Source: Holosporaceae bacterium (GTDB lineage: Bacteria > Pseudomonadota > Alphaproteobacteria > UBA3830). Taken from it: DNA of 7,399 nucleotides. The notes under the pieces were generated by a model. It saw only the letters and a list, made by a program, of their open reading frames with translations, was not told where the DNA came from and made no database searches. Below are positions 1-6,274 of this stretch, piece after piece. Position 1 is the stretch's first letter. Each line of letters begins with the position of its first letter. Position numbers and translations under genes: made by a program. Location of the stretch: contig JAISHN010000030.1 of NCBI GenBank assembly GCA_031262635.1, forward strand, positions 1 to 7,399, read 5' to 3'.

Positions 1-45
1 CTTTATGCGACGCCTTTAATCCGGTAATTCGCGTTTATAACCAGT

Positions 46-1497
46 TTACAGTCCAAAAAAAGCCATTTGACGATCCGTTTGGTTTTTGATTTTCCATTCC
101 ACCAATTGATCGTTTTTCATAGTTCTTTCTTGGTTGTTGAGAGACTCTATTCCAGAATTTCCTTTAAAATTGACTATATGCAGTTTCTCATGCCCTTTGG
201 TCGCTTGTATAAACGCCATCGCGTCTTCGTAAGTCATTTCATTTTCGGAAAAATCGATTATTAAAGCTTCCGGCATATTGATTATCGGCAGGCTCTTCGC
301 TCCGTCTTTTATTTTATTTTCTCTAAAATACATGTGTTGTATGGAAACGCCGGCCAGCGATCTGCATAACGCGTTAAAAGCTTTTGCGTCCATGCCGCAG
401 TTATTAGCCATGAGAGTGACTATGGAGTCGTTGGCCTTGATCGATTCCGAAAGAGTCGCGGCGTTCTTTTCGTCAAGCGCGTTGCCGGAAACGTTTAGCG
501 TTTTCAGAGAACTCATCGATCCGATCGCCTGCGCTATCAACTGCATTATGTCTTTTGGAAAGTCCGTCGACGCTACGTTAAACTCTTCTAGCTCGACGAG
601 CTTATCTAGCGAATTTTTTAATATTTCGGCATTTTCAAACAGCCGCACGTGATTATGATTCTTCAGATTTCCAAAAAACAGCCTTAAAGAGCGCAGCTCC
701 GCGAGATCGCCGATAAAATCCGCGATATGTTTAAAATCGTCTTCAGATAATTCCATGATCGCAATTTCTAATTTTTTCAGCTCGCTAATTTTTCGAACTT
801 CGTCGGCGATTTTTTTATACGATTCCGCCGCGTCTTCGCCTACGATTTTGTTCCATCCCAACGATAGTCCGCGCAGTTTCTCCGCCGATTCGGCTATTAA
901 ACTCGCGAGATTTTCGCTTCCTTTGCTCGTGAGTTCTCCAACGGTAATATCCAAGACTTTTACGTTTTTGCGAGCTTCCAACGCGCTCAGTATGTTTTCG
1001 GAATCTTTCCCTTGCAATCGCGGAAAAAATAGGCCGACGGACTCCAGCTTTTCGTGTTTTCTTATAATATCGGCCAGCAATTCATAGTTTTCTTCTTCTA
1101 TTTTGCAATTGCGAACGATAAGTCCTTTCAGATCGCGAGGGAAAAACTTTTGTAGATTTTCCAGCATGTCTCCGCTCAGGGTTAAGTCTTCAAGTTCGAC
1201 GCTCATCAATTTCGGATATTTTCTGAAAAAATCCATGTCCGAAAAGTCGTTGTCCTTAGGCAAATCCGCCGTAGAATACGAACTGTCAAAACTCAGCAAA
1301 GTTATTTTGCCGCTTTTGACGCGTATGCCGGCGACTTTTTCCGCCGCTATTCCGCCGGACGCTTTTGTGAAAGGATAATTTTCTTCTTCCTCAACAACTT
1401 TGGTCTCTCCGTTATTAGCCGTCGCGATTCCTTCTTGCGCCGCGAGCGACAACGCGAGAACTATCAACGCTTTTACGATCTTTTTAAATGCCGACAT
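46..1497 (-). CDS. Exported leucine-rich-repeat protein (RI-type LRR)
   Basis: A 483-residue protein. It opens with a Sec signal peptide: basic FKKIVK, a hydrophobic core around residues 8-20, and a likely cleavage after ATA at residue 27. An acidic linker (about 31-40) follows. From about residue 97 to 450 come about 13 leucine-rich repeats with a period close to 28, with strand segments beginning near 123, 151, 179, 208, 240, 268, 303, 331, 359, 386, 411 and 439 (for example LKGLIVRNCKI, LRGLSLGWNKI, LKTLNVSGNAL). That period and the LxxLxLxxNxI pattern match the ribonuclease-inhibitor-like LRR class, which forms a protein-binding solenoid with no catalytic activity of its own. The protein is probably periplasmic or secreted, with an unknown partner. 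The ATG is supported by GGAGG seven bases upstream. The last 30 residues are polar and lack a membrane anchor. Being an effector or host-binding protein is inference only. Confidence 0.85.
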   Translation of the reverse strand: MSAFKKIVKALIVLALSLAAQEGIATANNGETKVVEEEENYPFTKASGGIAAEKVAGIRVKSGKITLLSFDSSYSTADLPKDNDFSDMDFFRKYPKLMSVELEDLTLSGDMLENLQKFFPRDLKGLIVRNCKIEEENYELLADIIRKHEKLESVGLFFPRLQGKDSENILSALEARKNVKVLDITVGELTSKGSENLASLIAESAEKLRGLSLGWNKIVGEDAAESYKKIADEVRKISELKKLEIAIMELSEDDFKHIADFIGDLAELRSLRLFFGNLKNHNHVRLFENAEILKNSLDKLVELEEFNVASTDFPKDIMQLIAQAIGSMSSLKTLNVSGNALDEKNAATLSESIKANDSIVTLMANNCGMDAKAFNALCRSLAGVSIQHMYFRENKIKDGAKSLPIINMPEALIIDFSENEMTYEDAMAFIQATKGHEKLHIVNFKGNSGIESLNNQERTMKNDQLVEWKIKNQTDRQMAFFGL

Positions 1498-1614
1498 TGC
1501 AAAACCTCCGCGCGTTTTTATTTTTATTGAAGCGCAAAAAGGTAAAAAAAATTGAAATTTTTCTATTTTTTATTTTAAAGAATGTTATTTTTTAAGATGA
1601 AATTTATCGAGTTG

Positions 1615-1638
1615 AAAAAAGGGCTGTCAAGCAGCCCT
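1615..1638 (-). terminator. Intrinsic terminator of the XRE regulator gene
   Basis: Read on the minus strand, this is a perfect six-base stem GGGCTG / CAGCCC with a five-base loop, followed directly by six T residues. It lies 35 bases past the stop codon of the regulator gene, so it should end that transcript before the LRR gene, which would then need its own promoter in the AT-rich 1500-1600 stretch. Confidence 0.9.
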
Positions 1639-1672
1639 AAGCAAGAAAAAGAAAAGTTTTCCGATTTTTGTT

Positions 1673-2089
1673 CTATTTTTGAGAAGCGGAGATCGTCTTT
1701 ACCAGCTCGATTACTTTTTTCCTCACGGAGGGATCTTCGATTTTATAATAAGAACGCAGCAAATCCGCGGTTTCTTTCTTCGTCGTCGCGTCCGCTTCGT
1801 AAATAGCGGAACGACCGTCTAGTATGTGAGCGGGGTCTTCTCTATATCCGTCGAAAAAGTACGATAGATCGACTCCTAGCACGCGGGCGATACTGAAAAG
1901 CGAGCTGGCGCTGATTCTATTTACGCCTTTTTCATATTTTTGAATCTGCTGGAAAGTAATGCCTAAGTAATTTCCCAATTTCTCTTGACTAATGCCTAAA
2001 AATGACCTGCGAGACTTAACTCGATTCCCTATGTGCGTGTCGAGTTCGCTTCTAGTAGACTTCGATTCTGGTTCAATATATTTAGCCAT
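1673..2089 (-). CDS. XRE-family helix-turn-helix transcriptional regulator
   Basis: A 138-residue DNA-binding protein. Residues about 17-80 form an HTH_3 (Cro/CI-type) domain: GNRVKSRRSFLGISQEKLG, then the recognition-helix region GITFQQIQKYEKGVNRIS, then LGVDLSYFF. The ITFQQ-QKYEKG-NRI signature is typical of a conserved alphaproteobacterial family of single-domain regulators. So is the C-terminal segment ADLLRSYYKIEDPSVRKKVIELVKTI (positions 108-133, key features YY, DP and VRKK). Length is normal for that family. The start is set by GGAGG five bases before ATG. The gene has its own sigma70-like promoter and a strong terminator, so it is monocistronic. An AT-rich tandem repeat over the promoter suggests autoregulation, which is inference. 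Target genes cannot be named from the sequence. Confidence 0.9.
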   Translation of the reverse strand: MAKYIEPESKSTRSELDTHIGNRVKSRRSFLGISQEKLGNYLGITFQQIQKYEKGVNRISASSLFSIARVLGVDLSYFFDGYREDPAHILDGRSAIYEADATTKKETADLLRSYYKIEDPSVRKKVIELVKTISASQK

Positions 2090-2119
2090 TCAAACCTCCG
2101 ATAGAATTTAACCATTTCA

Positions 2120-2148
2120 ATACTACCTTTTAAAATATTTTTTTTCAA
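2120..2148 (-). promoter_or_regulatory. Sigma70-like promoter of the XRE regulator
   Basis: On the minus strand TTGAAA (2143-2148) and TAGTAT (2120-2125) are separated by 17 bases. They match the -35 and -10 consensus at 5/6 and 4/6 positions. Transcription would start near 2113, leaving a leader of roughly 20-25 bases that contains the GGAGG ribosome binding site. Confidence 0.6.
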
Positions 2149-2173
2149 TTGTAAAATATATTTTTTTTAATTA
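2131..2173. repeat. AT-rich imperfect tandem repeat, possible operator
   Basis: Two near-identical AT-rich units lie head to tail: TAAAATA, then eight T, then CAATTG at 2131-2151; and TAAAATATA, then eight T, then AATTA at 2152-2173. The spacing of about 21 bp is two helical turns. The first unit covers the -35 and spacer of the regulator's promoter and the second lies just upstream, as expected for a repressor or autoregulator site. The operator role is inference; curved AT-rich DNA without a dedicated binder is the alternative. Confidence 0.4.
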
Positions 2174-2218
2174 GATAATTACATTTGATGATATTTTTCG
2201 AGATATGCGTTCGTTTTT

Positions 2219-2360
2219 CAGACGCGGGGTCGCAGACGCGGCTAATAGGCCGTCGCTATCTCGGCGATAGCAAAGTTTACGCTTCTCTTTGCTGGAAAAG
2301 AGCAAAGCGATGATGCAATCTAGGAAAAAAGCGGCCGTTCATTACTAGATCGCCGCGTCG
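2219..2360. other. GC-rich intergenic block with nested inverted repeats (possible structured RNA)
   Basis: This block sits in a stretch of more than 400 bases (2090-2508) with no long ORF and is much richer in G+C than its AT-rich flanks. It can form an outer 8-bp stem (GACGCGGC 2235-2242 with GCCGCGTC 2352-2359) and an inner 5-bp stem (GGCCG 2248-2252 with CGGCC 2332-2336). These enclose two hairpins: GCTATC/GATAGC (2255-2260 / 2266-2271) and CTTTGCT/AGCAAAG (2287-2293 / 2301-2307). A 9-bp direct repeat CAGACGCGG occurs at 2219 and 2233. I compared it by eye with tmRNA, 6S, RNase P and SRP RNA and recognise none. It could be an unassigned RNA on either strand, or a decayed palindromic element. 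No convincing promoter was found. Confidence 0.3.
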
Positions 2361-2413
2361 GACTCCGTTCTCCTAGCCAACGTCCCCGATATCAACCCTT
2401 TGTTCGTCGTCAT
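2345..2413 (-). CDS. Possible 22-residue small protein
   Basis: A short minus-strand frame begins with ATG at 2413, preceded by GGAGG with a six-base spacer, the same arrangement as the well-supported genes here. The predicted peptide starts MTTNKGLISGTLARR and ends SDAAI. It stops at TAG, which is followed at once by in-frame TAA and by a TGA overlapping the next frame context, giving three stops in a row. It has no signal peptide or transmembrane segment and I recognise no family. It lies downstream of the tadD-like gene in the same orientation and overlaps the structured block by 16 bases. It may be a real small gene, the 5' stub of a degraded gene, or chance. Confidence 0.25.
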   Translation of the reverse strand: MTTNKGLISGTLARRTESDAAI

Positions 2414-2494
2414 CTATTCCCTCCATTCTTAGTTAGTTAACTTAACCAAAAATGTAACGAATTACTTGACTTCTACAGCAATGACGTAAATAGA

Positions 2495-2510
2495 AAAACG
2501 GCGACGTTTT
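2495..2510 (-). terminator. Weak hairpin at the end of the tadD-like gene
   Basis: On the minus strand a six-base stem AAAACG / CGTTTT with a four-base loop overlaps the stop codon and runs into a T-rich tail. The stem has few G-C pairs, so termination would be inefficient and the transcript might continue into the small ORF beyond. Confidence 0.35.
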
Positions 2511-3219
2511 ATCTCCTCGCCGCGATTATATCCTGTAAATACGCGATTTTTTCCTCGAGTTCGCGGTCTTCAAAGTCTTGAGCGTAAATCGTCTTCGCTT
2601 TTTCCAAATTTCCGATTAGGCCGTAGGCCAGAGCGAGATTGCTGCGATACGCGGCGTTTGCGTCCGGCAAAGAACAGGCGTTTTCCAAATAAAATATCGC
2701 CTCTTTATATTTTCCGAGCAGCATCAACGACAGTCCCATGTTGTTGTAAGCGTCGATATAATTCGGGCTTTTTGCGATGACTTGTTTATACAGCTCTTGC
2801 GCTTTTTTATGCTCCCCGCGATTGTCGCAGACGGCTCCGATAGCGTTTAGCGCGTCGATCGAGCCGCTCTTCCGAAACTCTTTCTCGGCGTTCGCGCTAT
2901 TTCCCGACAACAAAAAGATTTTTCCGCGAAGATAATGAGATTTCGCCGCGTCGCAGTCCTGCGCTTCCGCTTTTTTAATGAATTCCAACGCCGCGTCGAG
3001 GAGTTTTAGGTCGATATAGGCTTCGGCTAAGCCAAGCAGAGCCTCGGGATTGTTTGGATTCATTTCCAGGGCTTTGTTATAGAAATTAACCGCGGCTTCG
3101 GAGTTTCCGCTTCGTCTCGCTTTTTTCGCTATTCGAACCATCGGAGCCGACGAACCTTCGTCGCCAGCGCAGCCGCTCAACAACGCTCCGATTAACAGCG
3201 TCCATATCGCATTCTTCAC
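2509..3219 (-). CDS. tadD: TPR-repeat lipoprotein, TadD-like
   Basis: A 236-residue lipoprotein. The signal sequence MKNAIWTLLIGALLSGC ends in a lipobox with lipidated Cys17, so it is probably anchored in the outer membrane facing the periplasm. Residues about 26-215 are tetratricopeptide repeats; the clear ones start near 26 (NSEAAVNFYNKALEMNPNNP), 60, 123 (GEHKKAQELYKQVIAKSPNY) and 156 (GKYKEAIFYLENA). The C-terminal part, SNLALAYGLIGNLEKAKTIY followed by an acidic stretch and EEKIAYLQDI, resembles the end of alphaproteobacterial TadD, a TPR lipoprotein of Flp/Tad pilus assembly. No other tad genes lie in this window, so the role is uncertain and a generic TPR scaffold is the alternative. 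The start is GTG, placed five bases after AGGAGG. An upstream promoter overlaps a palindrome. Confidence 0.8.
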   Translation of the reverse strand: MKNAIWTLLIGALLSGCAGDEGSSAPMVRIAKKARRSGNSEAAVNFYNKALEMNPNNPEALLGLAEAYIDLKLLDAALEFIKKAEAQDCDAAKSHYLRGKIFLLSGNSANAEKEFRKSGSIDALNAIGAVCDNRGEHKKAQELYKQVIAKSPNYIDAYNNMGLSLMLLGKYKEAIFYLENACSLPDANAAYRSNLALAYGLIGNLEKAKTIYAQDFEDRELEEKIAYLQDIIAARR

Positions 3220-3244
3220 AATCGCCTCCTAAAAATAATTAATC

Positions 3245-3256
3245 AAATACGTATTT
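3245..3256. promoter_or_regulatory. 12-bp perfect palindrome in the divergent intergenic region
   Basis: AAATACGTATTT is a perfect dyad that overlaps the predicted -10 of the tadD-like gene. A bound dimeric regulator would block RNA polymerase there. AT-rich DNA makes short palindromes common, so the operator role is tentative. Confidence 0.3.
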
Positions 3257-3281
3257 TATTGTCTTTTTATTCTAAATACAA
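3253..3281 (-). promoter_or_regulatory. Putative promoter of the tadD-like gene
   Basis: On the minus strand TAAAAT (3253-3258, 5/6 match to -10) follows TTGTAT (3276-3281, weak -35) with a 17-base spacer. It leaves a short leader ending in AGGAGG before the GTG start. The -10 is good and the -35 is poor. Confidence 0.4.
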
Positions 3282-3389
3282 TGAATTGTCGCCTCCTCGT
3301 CCGCGATAAAAATTAAATAAAAAATGAGTTGATTTTTATATATTTTATATTGCATTTTATGTTTATGTTTTTTATATGGGAGGTCTATT

Positions 3390-3839
3390 GTGAAAAAGAA
3401 AGTTAAGCTTTGTTTTTTGAGTTGCGTTTTATGCGTCGGTTTTAATCAAACCTTCGCCGCGAGCGGGTTGGCTCCGATTTACCGTTCCGCCGCAAGATTC
3501 TTTTCGAGCGTCGCTTTATCTCCTCAATCTATTTCAACGCTAAGAGATTCGTTTTCAACAATAATGCTTCCAGAATCTTATAACGATCTCATTTTTTCTC
3601 TTAAGATTCATAAACCTAACGACGTTAATCGTCAGTTGCTTCAACACGCGCCGGAAGTTAGATTTCCGCTTCCCGAGTCTTATAGCGATCTTATTTCCGA
3701 TTTGTTAAATCCTAGCGGCTCCGCGGCGACGACTCCATATCTAACTCACGCTCAAGCCGCAGAATTAGCGGAACGCGGCGCGCGAGACTGGCTGCGAGGC
3801 GTCTCTACGCTTAATTTTTTGAAGGGTTTCGACGACTAA
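3390..3839 (+). CDS. Small exported protein of unknown function with duplicated LPESY motif
   Basis: A 149-residue protein I do not recognise. Residues 1-23 form a clear Sec signal peptide (MKKKVK, hydrophobic core, cleavage after TFA), giving a mature protein of about 126 residues. The mature part contains the same nine-residue motif twice, LPESYNDLI at 60-68 and LPESYSDLI at 94-102, spaced 34 residues and each followed by a predicted helix. The C-terminal region (about 118-149: LTHAQAAELAERGARDWLRG) is amphipathic and helical. There are no cysteines after the signal peptide and no membrane segment. The start is GTG, six bases after GGAGG. It is transcribed divergently from the tadD-like gene, and an intergenic repeat begins about 16 bases past its stop. 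It could be a periplasmic or secreted accessory protein. Confidence 0.7.
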   Translation: MKKKVKLCFLSCVLCVGFNQTFAASGLAPIYRSAARFFSSVALSPQSISTLRDSFSTIMLPESYNDLIFSLKIHKPNDVNRQLLQHAPEVRFPLPESYSDLISDLLNPSGSAATTPYLTHAQAAELAERGARDWLRGVSTLNFLKGFDD

Positions 3840-3854
3840 CCGCCGTCGCGCTTC

Positions 3855-4064
3855 CATCATCCTGAGCAAAGCGAAGGATCCAGACGGCGAGTACGTTGGG
3901 AAAGCGCATGGATCCTTCGTCGGGCAAGCCCTCCTCGAGGATGACGGAAAGAAGAGGCTTCGCGGCTTCGCGCTTCTAGCAACGACTTATTGCGGAGTAT
4001 AAACCTCTTGTTTCAACAAAAATAGCCCTATACCACTCATCGCATCTTTCCTAACAGAACCTAA
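3855..4064 (+). repeat. Intergenic palindromic repeat, copy 1
   Basis: This copy matches the reverse complement of 6851-7012 over nearly its whole length. The left part forms a strong hairpin: CGAAGGATCC (3873-3882) pairs perfectly with GGATCCTTCG (3910-3919), and an outer CATCCT (3859-3864) pairs with AGGATG (3938-3943). The sequence GGGCAAGCCC at 3922 is also palindromic. The right part (from GCGGAGTATAAACCTC at 3992 to CTAACAGAACCTAA at 4064) has no obvious fold but is conserved between copies. Relative to copy 2 it holds an extra 42 bases (3950-3991) containing an 8-bp tandem GCTTCGCG. The hairpin could also act as a transcript end for the gene ending at 3839. Confidence 0.85.
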
Positions 4065-4070
4065 AAACTA

Positions 4071-4099
4071 TTGCGATTCTTTTTGTAAATATTTATGTT
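4071..4099 (+). promoter_or_regulatory. Putative promoter of the 4129 gene
   Basis: TTGCGA (4071-4076) and TATGTT (4094-4099) are 17 bases apart, each matching consensus at 4/6 positions. An alternative pair, TTGTAA (4083-4088) with TATAAA (4106-4111), scores better but would start transcription inside the AGGAGG ribosome binding site, so the first pair is preferred. It begins immediately after repeat copy 1. Confidence 0.4.
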
Positions 4100-4128
4100 T
4101 TTAAATATAAATAGTCAGGAGGATAATA

Positions 4129-4632
4129 ATGAAAATAAAGACTAATATAATAAAAAGCTTAGCTTTTCTGTTGCTGGGATACACGGTCGAGACGCATTGC
4201 GCCTCTAGACAAATTACAAAAGGCGGTGGCGAGACTTATGAGGGACTACGAGCCTTTACTATAACAATGGATGATGTGCGCGGTTTTCAGGACGTTATGA
4301 GTTCTGTATTCGCGGAGACTAGCGGCAAGGAAAAAGATGACTTGCTGAACCTTGTCGCTGAAGAGGAGGCAAAATTTTTTTTAAGAGCTATTGGACAAAG
4401 ATTAACTGCAGCTGGCGTCGCGCGCTTAGCGAACATATATGGCGCTTCAAGATTAGCTACTGACTTTAAAAACGCGCTACGAGGTCCTTTAGAGACGAAA
4501 TATCATGGCAATATATTTGAATGGCGCGATGATGTAATGAGTATTAGCGACCTTAATCACCCATTAGTTCGAAATGAGCAACACGGTATCAATGCGCAAA
4601 TTCAACGCATCTGCAGTCCGCTGTCTTTTTAA
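4129..4632 (+). CDS. Exported protein of unknown function
   Basis: A 167-residue protein I do not recognise. The N-terminus MKIKTNIIKSLAFLLLGYTV is a signal peptide with likely cleavage after HCA (residue 25). The mature protein is about 140 residues, mixed charge and mostly helical in appearance, with an acidic cluster LLNLVAEEEAKFF (about 82-94) followed by a basic amphipathic stretch AIGQRLTAAGVARLANIYGAS. It has one cysteine near the C-terminus (RICSPLSF). No catalytic motif is visible. ATG is supported by AGGAGG with a six-base spacer. It is convergent with murJ, with only 11 bases between the stops. It resembles the 3390 gene in being small, exported and adjacent to the same repeat, but the two sequences are not similar. 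Its codons look somewhat more AT-rich than those of murJ, a by-eye impression. Confidence 0.65.
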   Translation: MKIKTNIIKSLAFLLLGYTVETHCASRQITKGGGETYEGLRAFTITMDDVRGFQDVMSSVFAETSGKEKDDLLNLVAEEEAKFFLRAIGQRLTAAGVARLANIYGASRLATDFKNALRGPLETKYHGNIFEWRDDVMSISDLNHPLVRNEQHGINAQIQRICSPLSF

Positions 4633-4643
4633 TGCGTAACAAA

Positions 4644-6200
4644 CTACCACGCTTTCTTTTTCCACAATCTCCATTCTTGTTTCATCAAGTATAAATACGC
4701 GATTGCGGTTGCGGCGAACGCGGCCGCTCCGCACGCAAGGAATCCCGAATATACCAGCCACTTAATCGCTTTTTCTCCCAATTCGGAGCGCCAATATAAA
4801 TCTGCGAGTTCGGCCATAGAAAAATAAGCCGCGAAGGAGGCCGTCGTTTGCGAAGCGATCTTATGCCAAAATGCTTTTGAAAATTTAATCGGCATTTTCC
4901 GGCGAATGAAATAAATAAGCATAGCGGCGTTCGCGACCGCGGATAACGAAGAGCACAACGCTAGTCCGAAATATTTAAAAATCGGAACTAAAAAGACTAA
5001 AAGAACGGCGTTGAGGAAAACGGAGATCATTCCGAAAATTACCGGAGACCTCGTGTCGCCGGCGGCGAAATACAAAACCGAAAACGCTTTTGTCAACGTA
5101 TAGGCCGGTAAACCGACGGCGAATCCGGCGAGAATGCTCGCGGCGACTTTAACTTGCTCGATTCCGAACATCCCTCGTTGAAACGCCACGGACGTCGTTT
5201 GCTCGCTCAACGCCGTCAATACGACCGTAGCAAAAAGAGTCGGGAAAAAGGCGAACGCCATTCCGTTTTCCAATTCTCGCGCGGTCTTATCGTACTCTTT
5301 CCGACCGACGAATCGCGACAACGACGGCAGGAGCGCCGAGCCGAGCGCTATCCCCAAAGTTCCCAGCGGGAATTGATTTAATCTGTCGGCGACGTTAACG
5401 CAGGTAATCGTTCCGGTTGGAAGATAAGACGAAATCGTAGTGTCGACGATCATATTCAGCTGCCATACTCCGGCTCCGATAATCCCAGGTATCATGTTTT
5501 TCATCACGCTCTTCACTCGACTGCTAAAACAGTGAAATCTGAATCTAACCGAAAATCCGTGTCGAACTGCCGAAGCAAATACGAAATACGATTGAGCGAT
5601 TCCCGAAAGCAGAACGAACCAGGCCGCTACGCGAACGGTAGACGCATGCGACAAGTCGAGGAAATAGCCGATTAGAAAAGCGGTCGCCGTAAAGACGTTT
5701 AACAACGAAAACACGGCCGCCGGAAGAGCGAATTTATCTATCGCGTTTAAAACTCCGCAAAAAAGCGACGCTAACGAGATGAATATCAAGTATGGAAAAC
5801 AAATTCTTCCGAGAGCGACGGTTAGTCCGAATTTCTCGCTAAGCGCGTCGAATCCAGAAACGAATAACGTTAGAAACGAGGGAAAAATCGCGATAATAAC
5901 GATCGAAAACGGGACGAGAATCAATAACAAAGCGCTAAAAACGTCGGACATAAAAACGTTCGCTCCGTTTTGTCCTTCTTTATTTAAGACTTTTGAAAAA
6001 CGCGGCAGAAACGAGGCGTTAAAAGCTCCTTCCGCGAAAATTCGCCTGAAAGAATTAGGAATTTTGAGCGCTATCATCAACGCGTCGGATGACGCGCCCG
6101 CTCCTAAGCAAAACGCCATGACGCATTCCCGCAGAAAACCGAGGATTCTGCTAAGAAAGGTATACGCTCCGACCGTAAACGCGCTTCTAACGACTCCCAT
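4644..6200 (-). CDS. murJ: Lipid II flippase MurJ (MviN family)
   Basis: A 518-residue polytopic inner-membrane protein of the MOP superfamily. It flips lipid-linked peptidoglycan precursor (lipid II) to the periplasmic face and is essential in most walled bacteria. The N-terminal signature aligns without gaps to E. coli MurJ: SRILGFLRE carries Arg18 and Arg24, SDALMIALKIPN carries Asp39, and FRRIFAEGAF carries Arg52 and Glu57, residues known to matter for function. ADRLNQFPLGTLGIALG holds Arg273, equivalent to E. coli Arg270. About 14 hydrophobic segments are visible and the length is typical. The ATG start aligns with the family start; its ribosome binding site is weak (AGGA, six bases away). 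It has its own promoter, is divergent from the P-loop kinase and convergent with the 4129 gene. Presence implies that the organism still makes peptidoglycan precursors. Confidence 0.97.
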   Translation of the reverse strand: MGVVRSAFTVGAYTFLSRILGFLRECVMAFCLGAGASSDALMIALKIPNSFRRIFAEGAFNASFLPRFSKVLNKEGQNGANVFMSDVFSALLLILVPFSIVIIAIFPSFLTLFVSGFDALSEKFGLTVALGRICFPYLIFISLASLFCGVLNAIDKFALPAAVFSLLNVFTATAFLIGYFLDLSHASTVRVAAWFVLLSGIAQSYFVFASAVRHGFSVRFRFHCFSSRVKSVMKNMIPGIIGAGVWQLNMIVDTTISSYLPTGTITCVNVADRLNQFPLGTLGIALGSALLPSLSRFVGRKEYDKTARELENGMAFAFFPTLFATVVLTALSEQTTSVAFQRGMFGIEQVKVAASILAGFAVGLPAYTLTKAFSVLYFAAGDTRSPVIFGMISVFLNAVLLVFLVPIFKYFGLALCSSLSAVANAAMLIYFIRRKMPIKFSKAFWHKIASQTTASFAAYFSMAELADLYWRSELGEKAIKWLVYSGFLACGAAAFAATAIAYLYLMKQEWRLWKKKAW

Positions 6201-6227
6201 GAAAAATCCTATAGAACTTCATCGTCA

Positions 6228-6256
6228 TTGATAATGCGTCGCGTTCTATGCGTCAA
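6228..6256 (-). promoter_or_regulatory. Promoter of murJ
   Basis: On the minus strand TTGACG (6251-6256, 5/6) and TATCAA (6228-6233, 4/6) are separated by exactly 17 bases. Transcription would start near 6221, about 20 bases before the murJ ATG. Confidence 0.65.
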
Positions 6257-6274
6257 GCGTTCTTCGAAGCCGAC

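Noticed and set aside
67..1378. Several plus-strand ORFs of 65-124 codons
   Set aside because: They lie antisense to the LRR gene, which has a signal peptide, regular repeats and a good ribosome binding site; these frames show no domain and no ribosome binding sites.
1582..1806. Plus-strand ORF of 74 codons
   Set aside because: It runs through the terminator and the 3' end of the XRE gene on the opposite strand and looks low-complexity (Ser/Arg/Phe rich).
2219..2395. tmRNA, 6S RNA or RNase P RNA
   Set aside because: No tRNA-like end, no tag-peptide frame typical of tmRNA, and no conserved RNase P or 6S sequence blocks were visible.
3329..3378. A definite promoter for the 3390 gene
   Set aside because: Several AT-rich -10/-35-like pairs exist but the best spaced one overlaps the ribosome binding site, so none can be chosen.
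3855..3945. CRISPR array
   Set aside because: The repeats are a single hairpin unit present in two distant inverted copies, with no regularly spaced direct repeats or spacers.
4564..4761. Minus-strand ORF of 65 codons
   Set aside because: It overlaps both the murJ 3' end and the 4129 gene 3' end in other frames and has no supporting features.
5154..6231. Plus-strand ORFs of 75 and 150 codons opposite murJ
   Set aside because: They are antisense shadows of a confidently identified MurJ.
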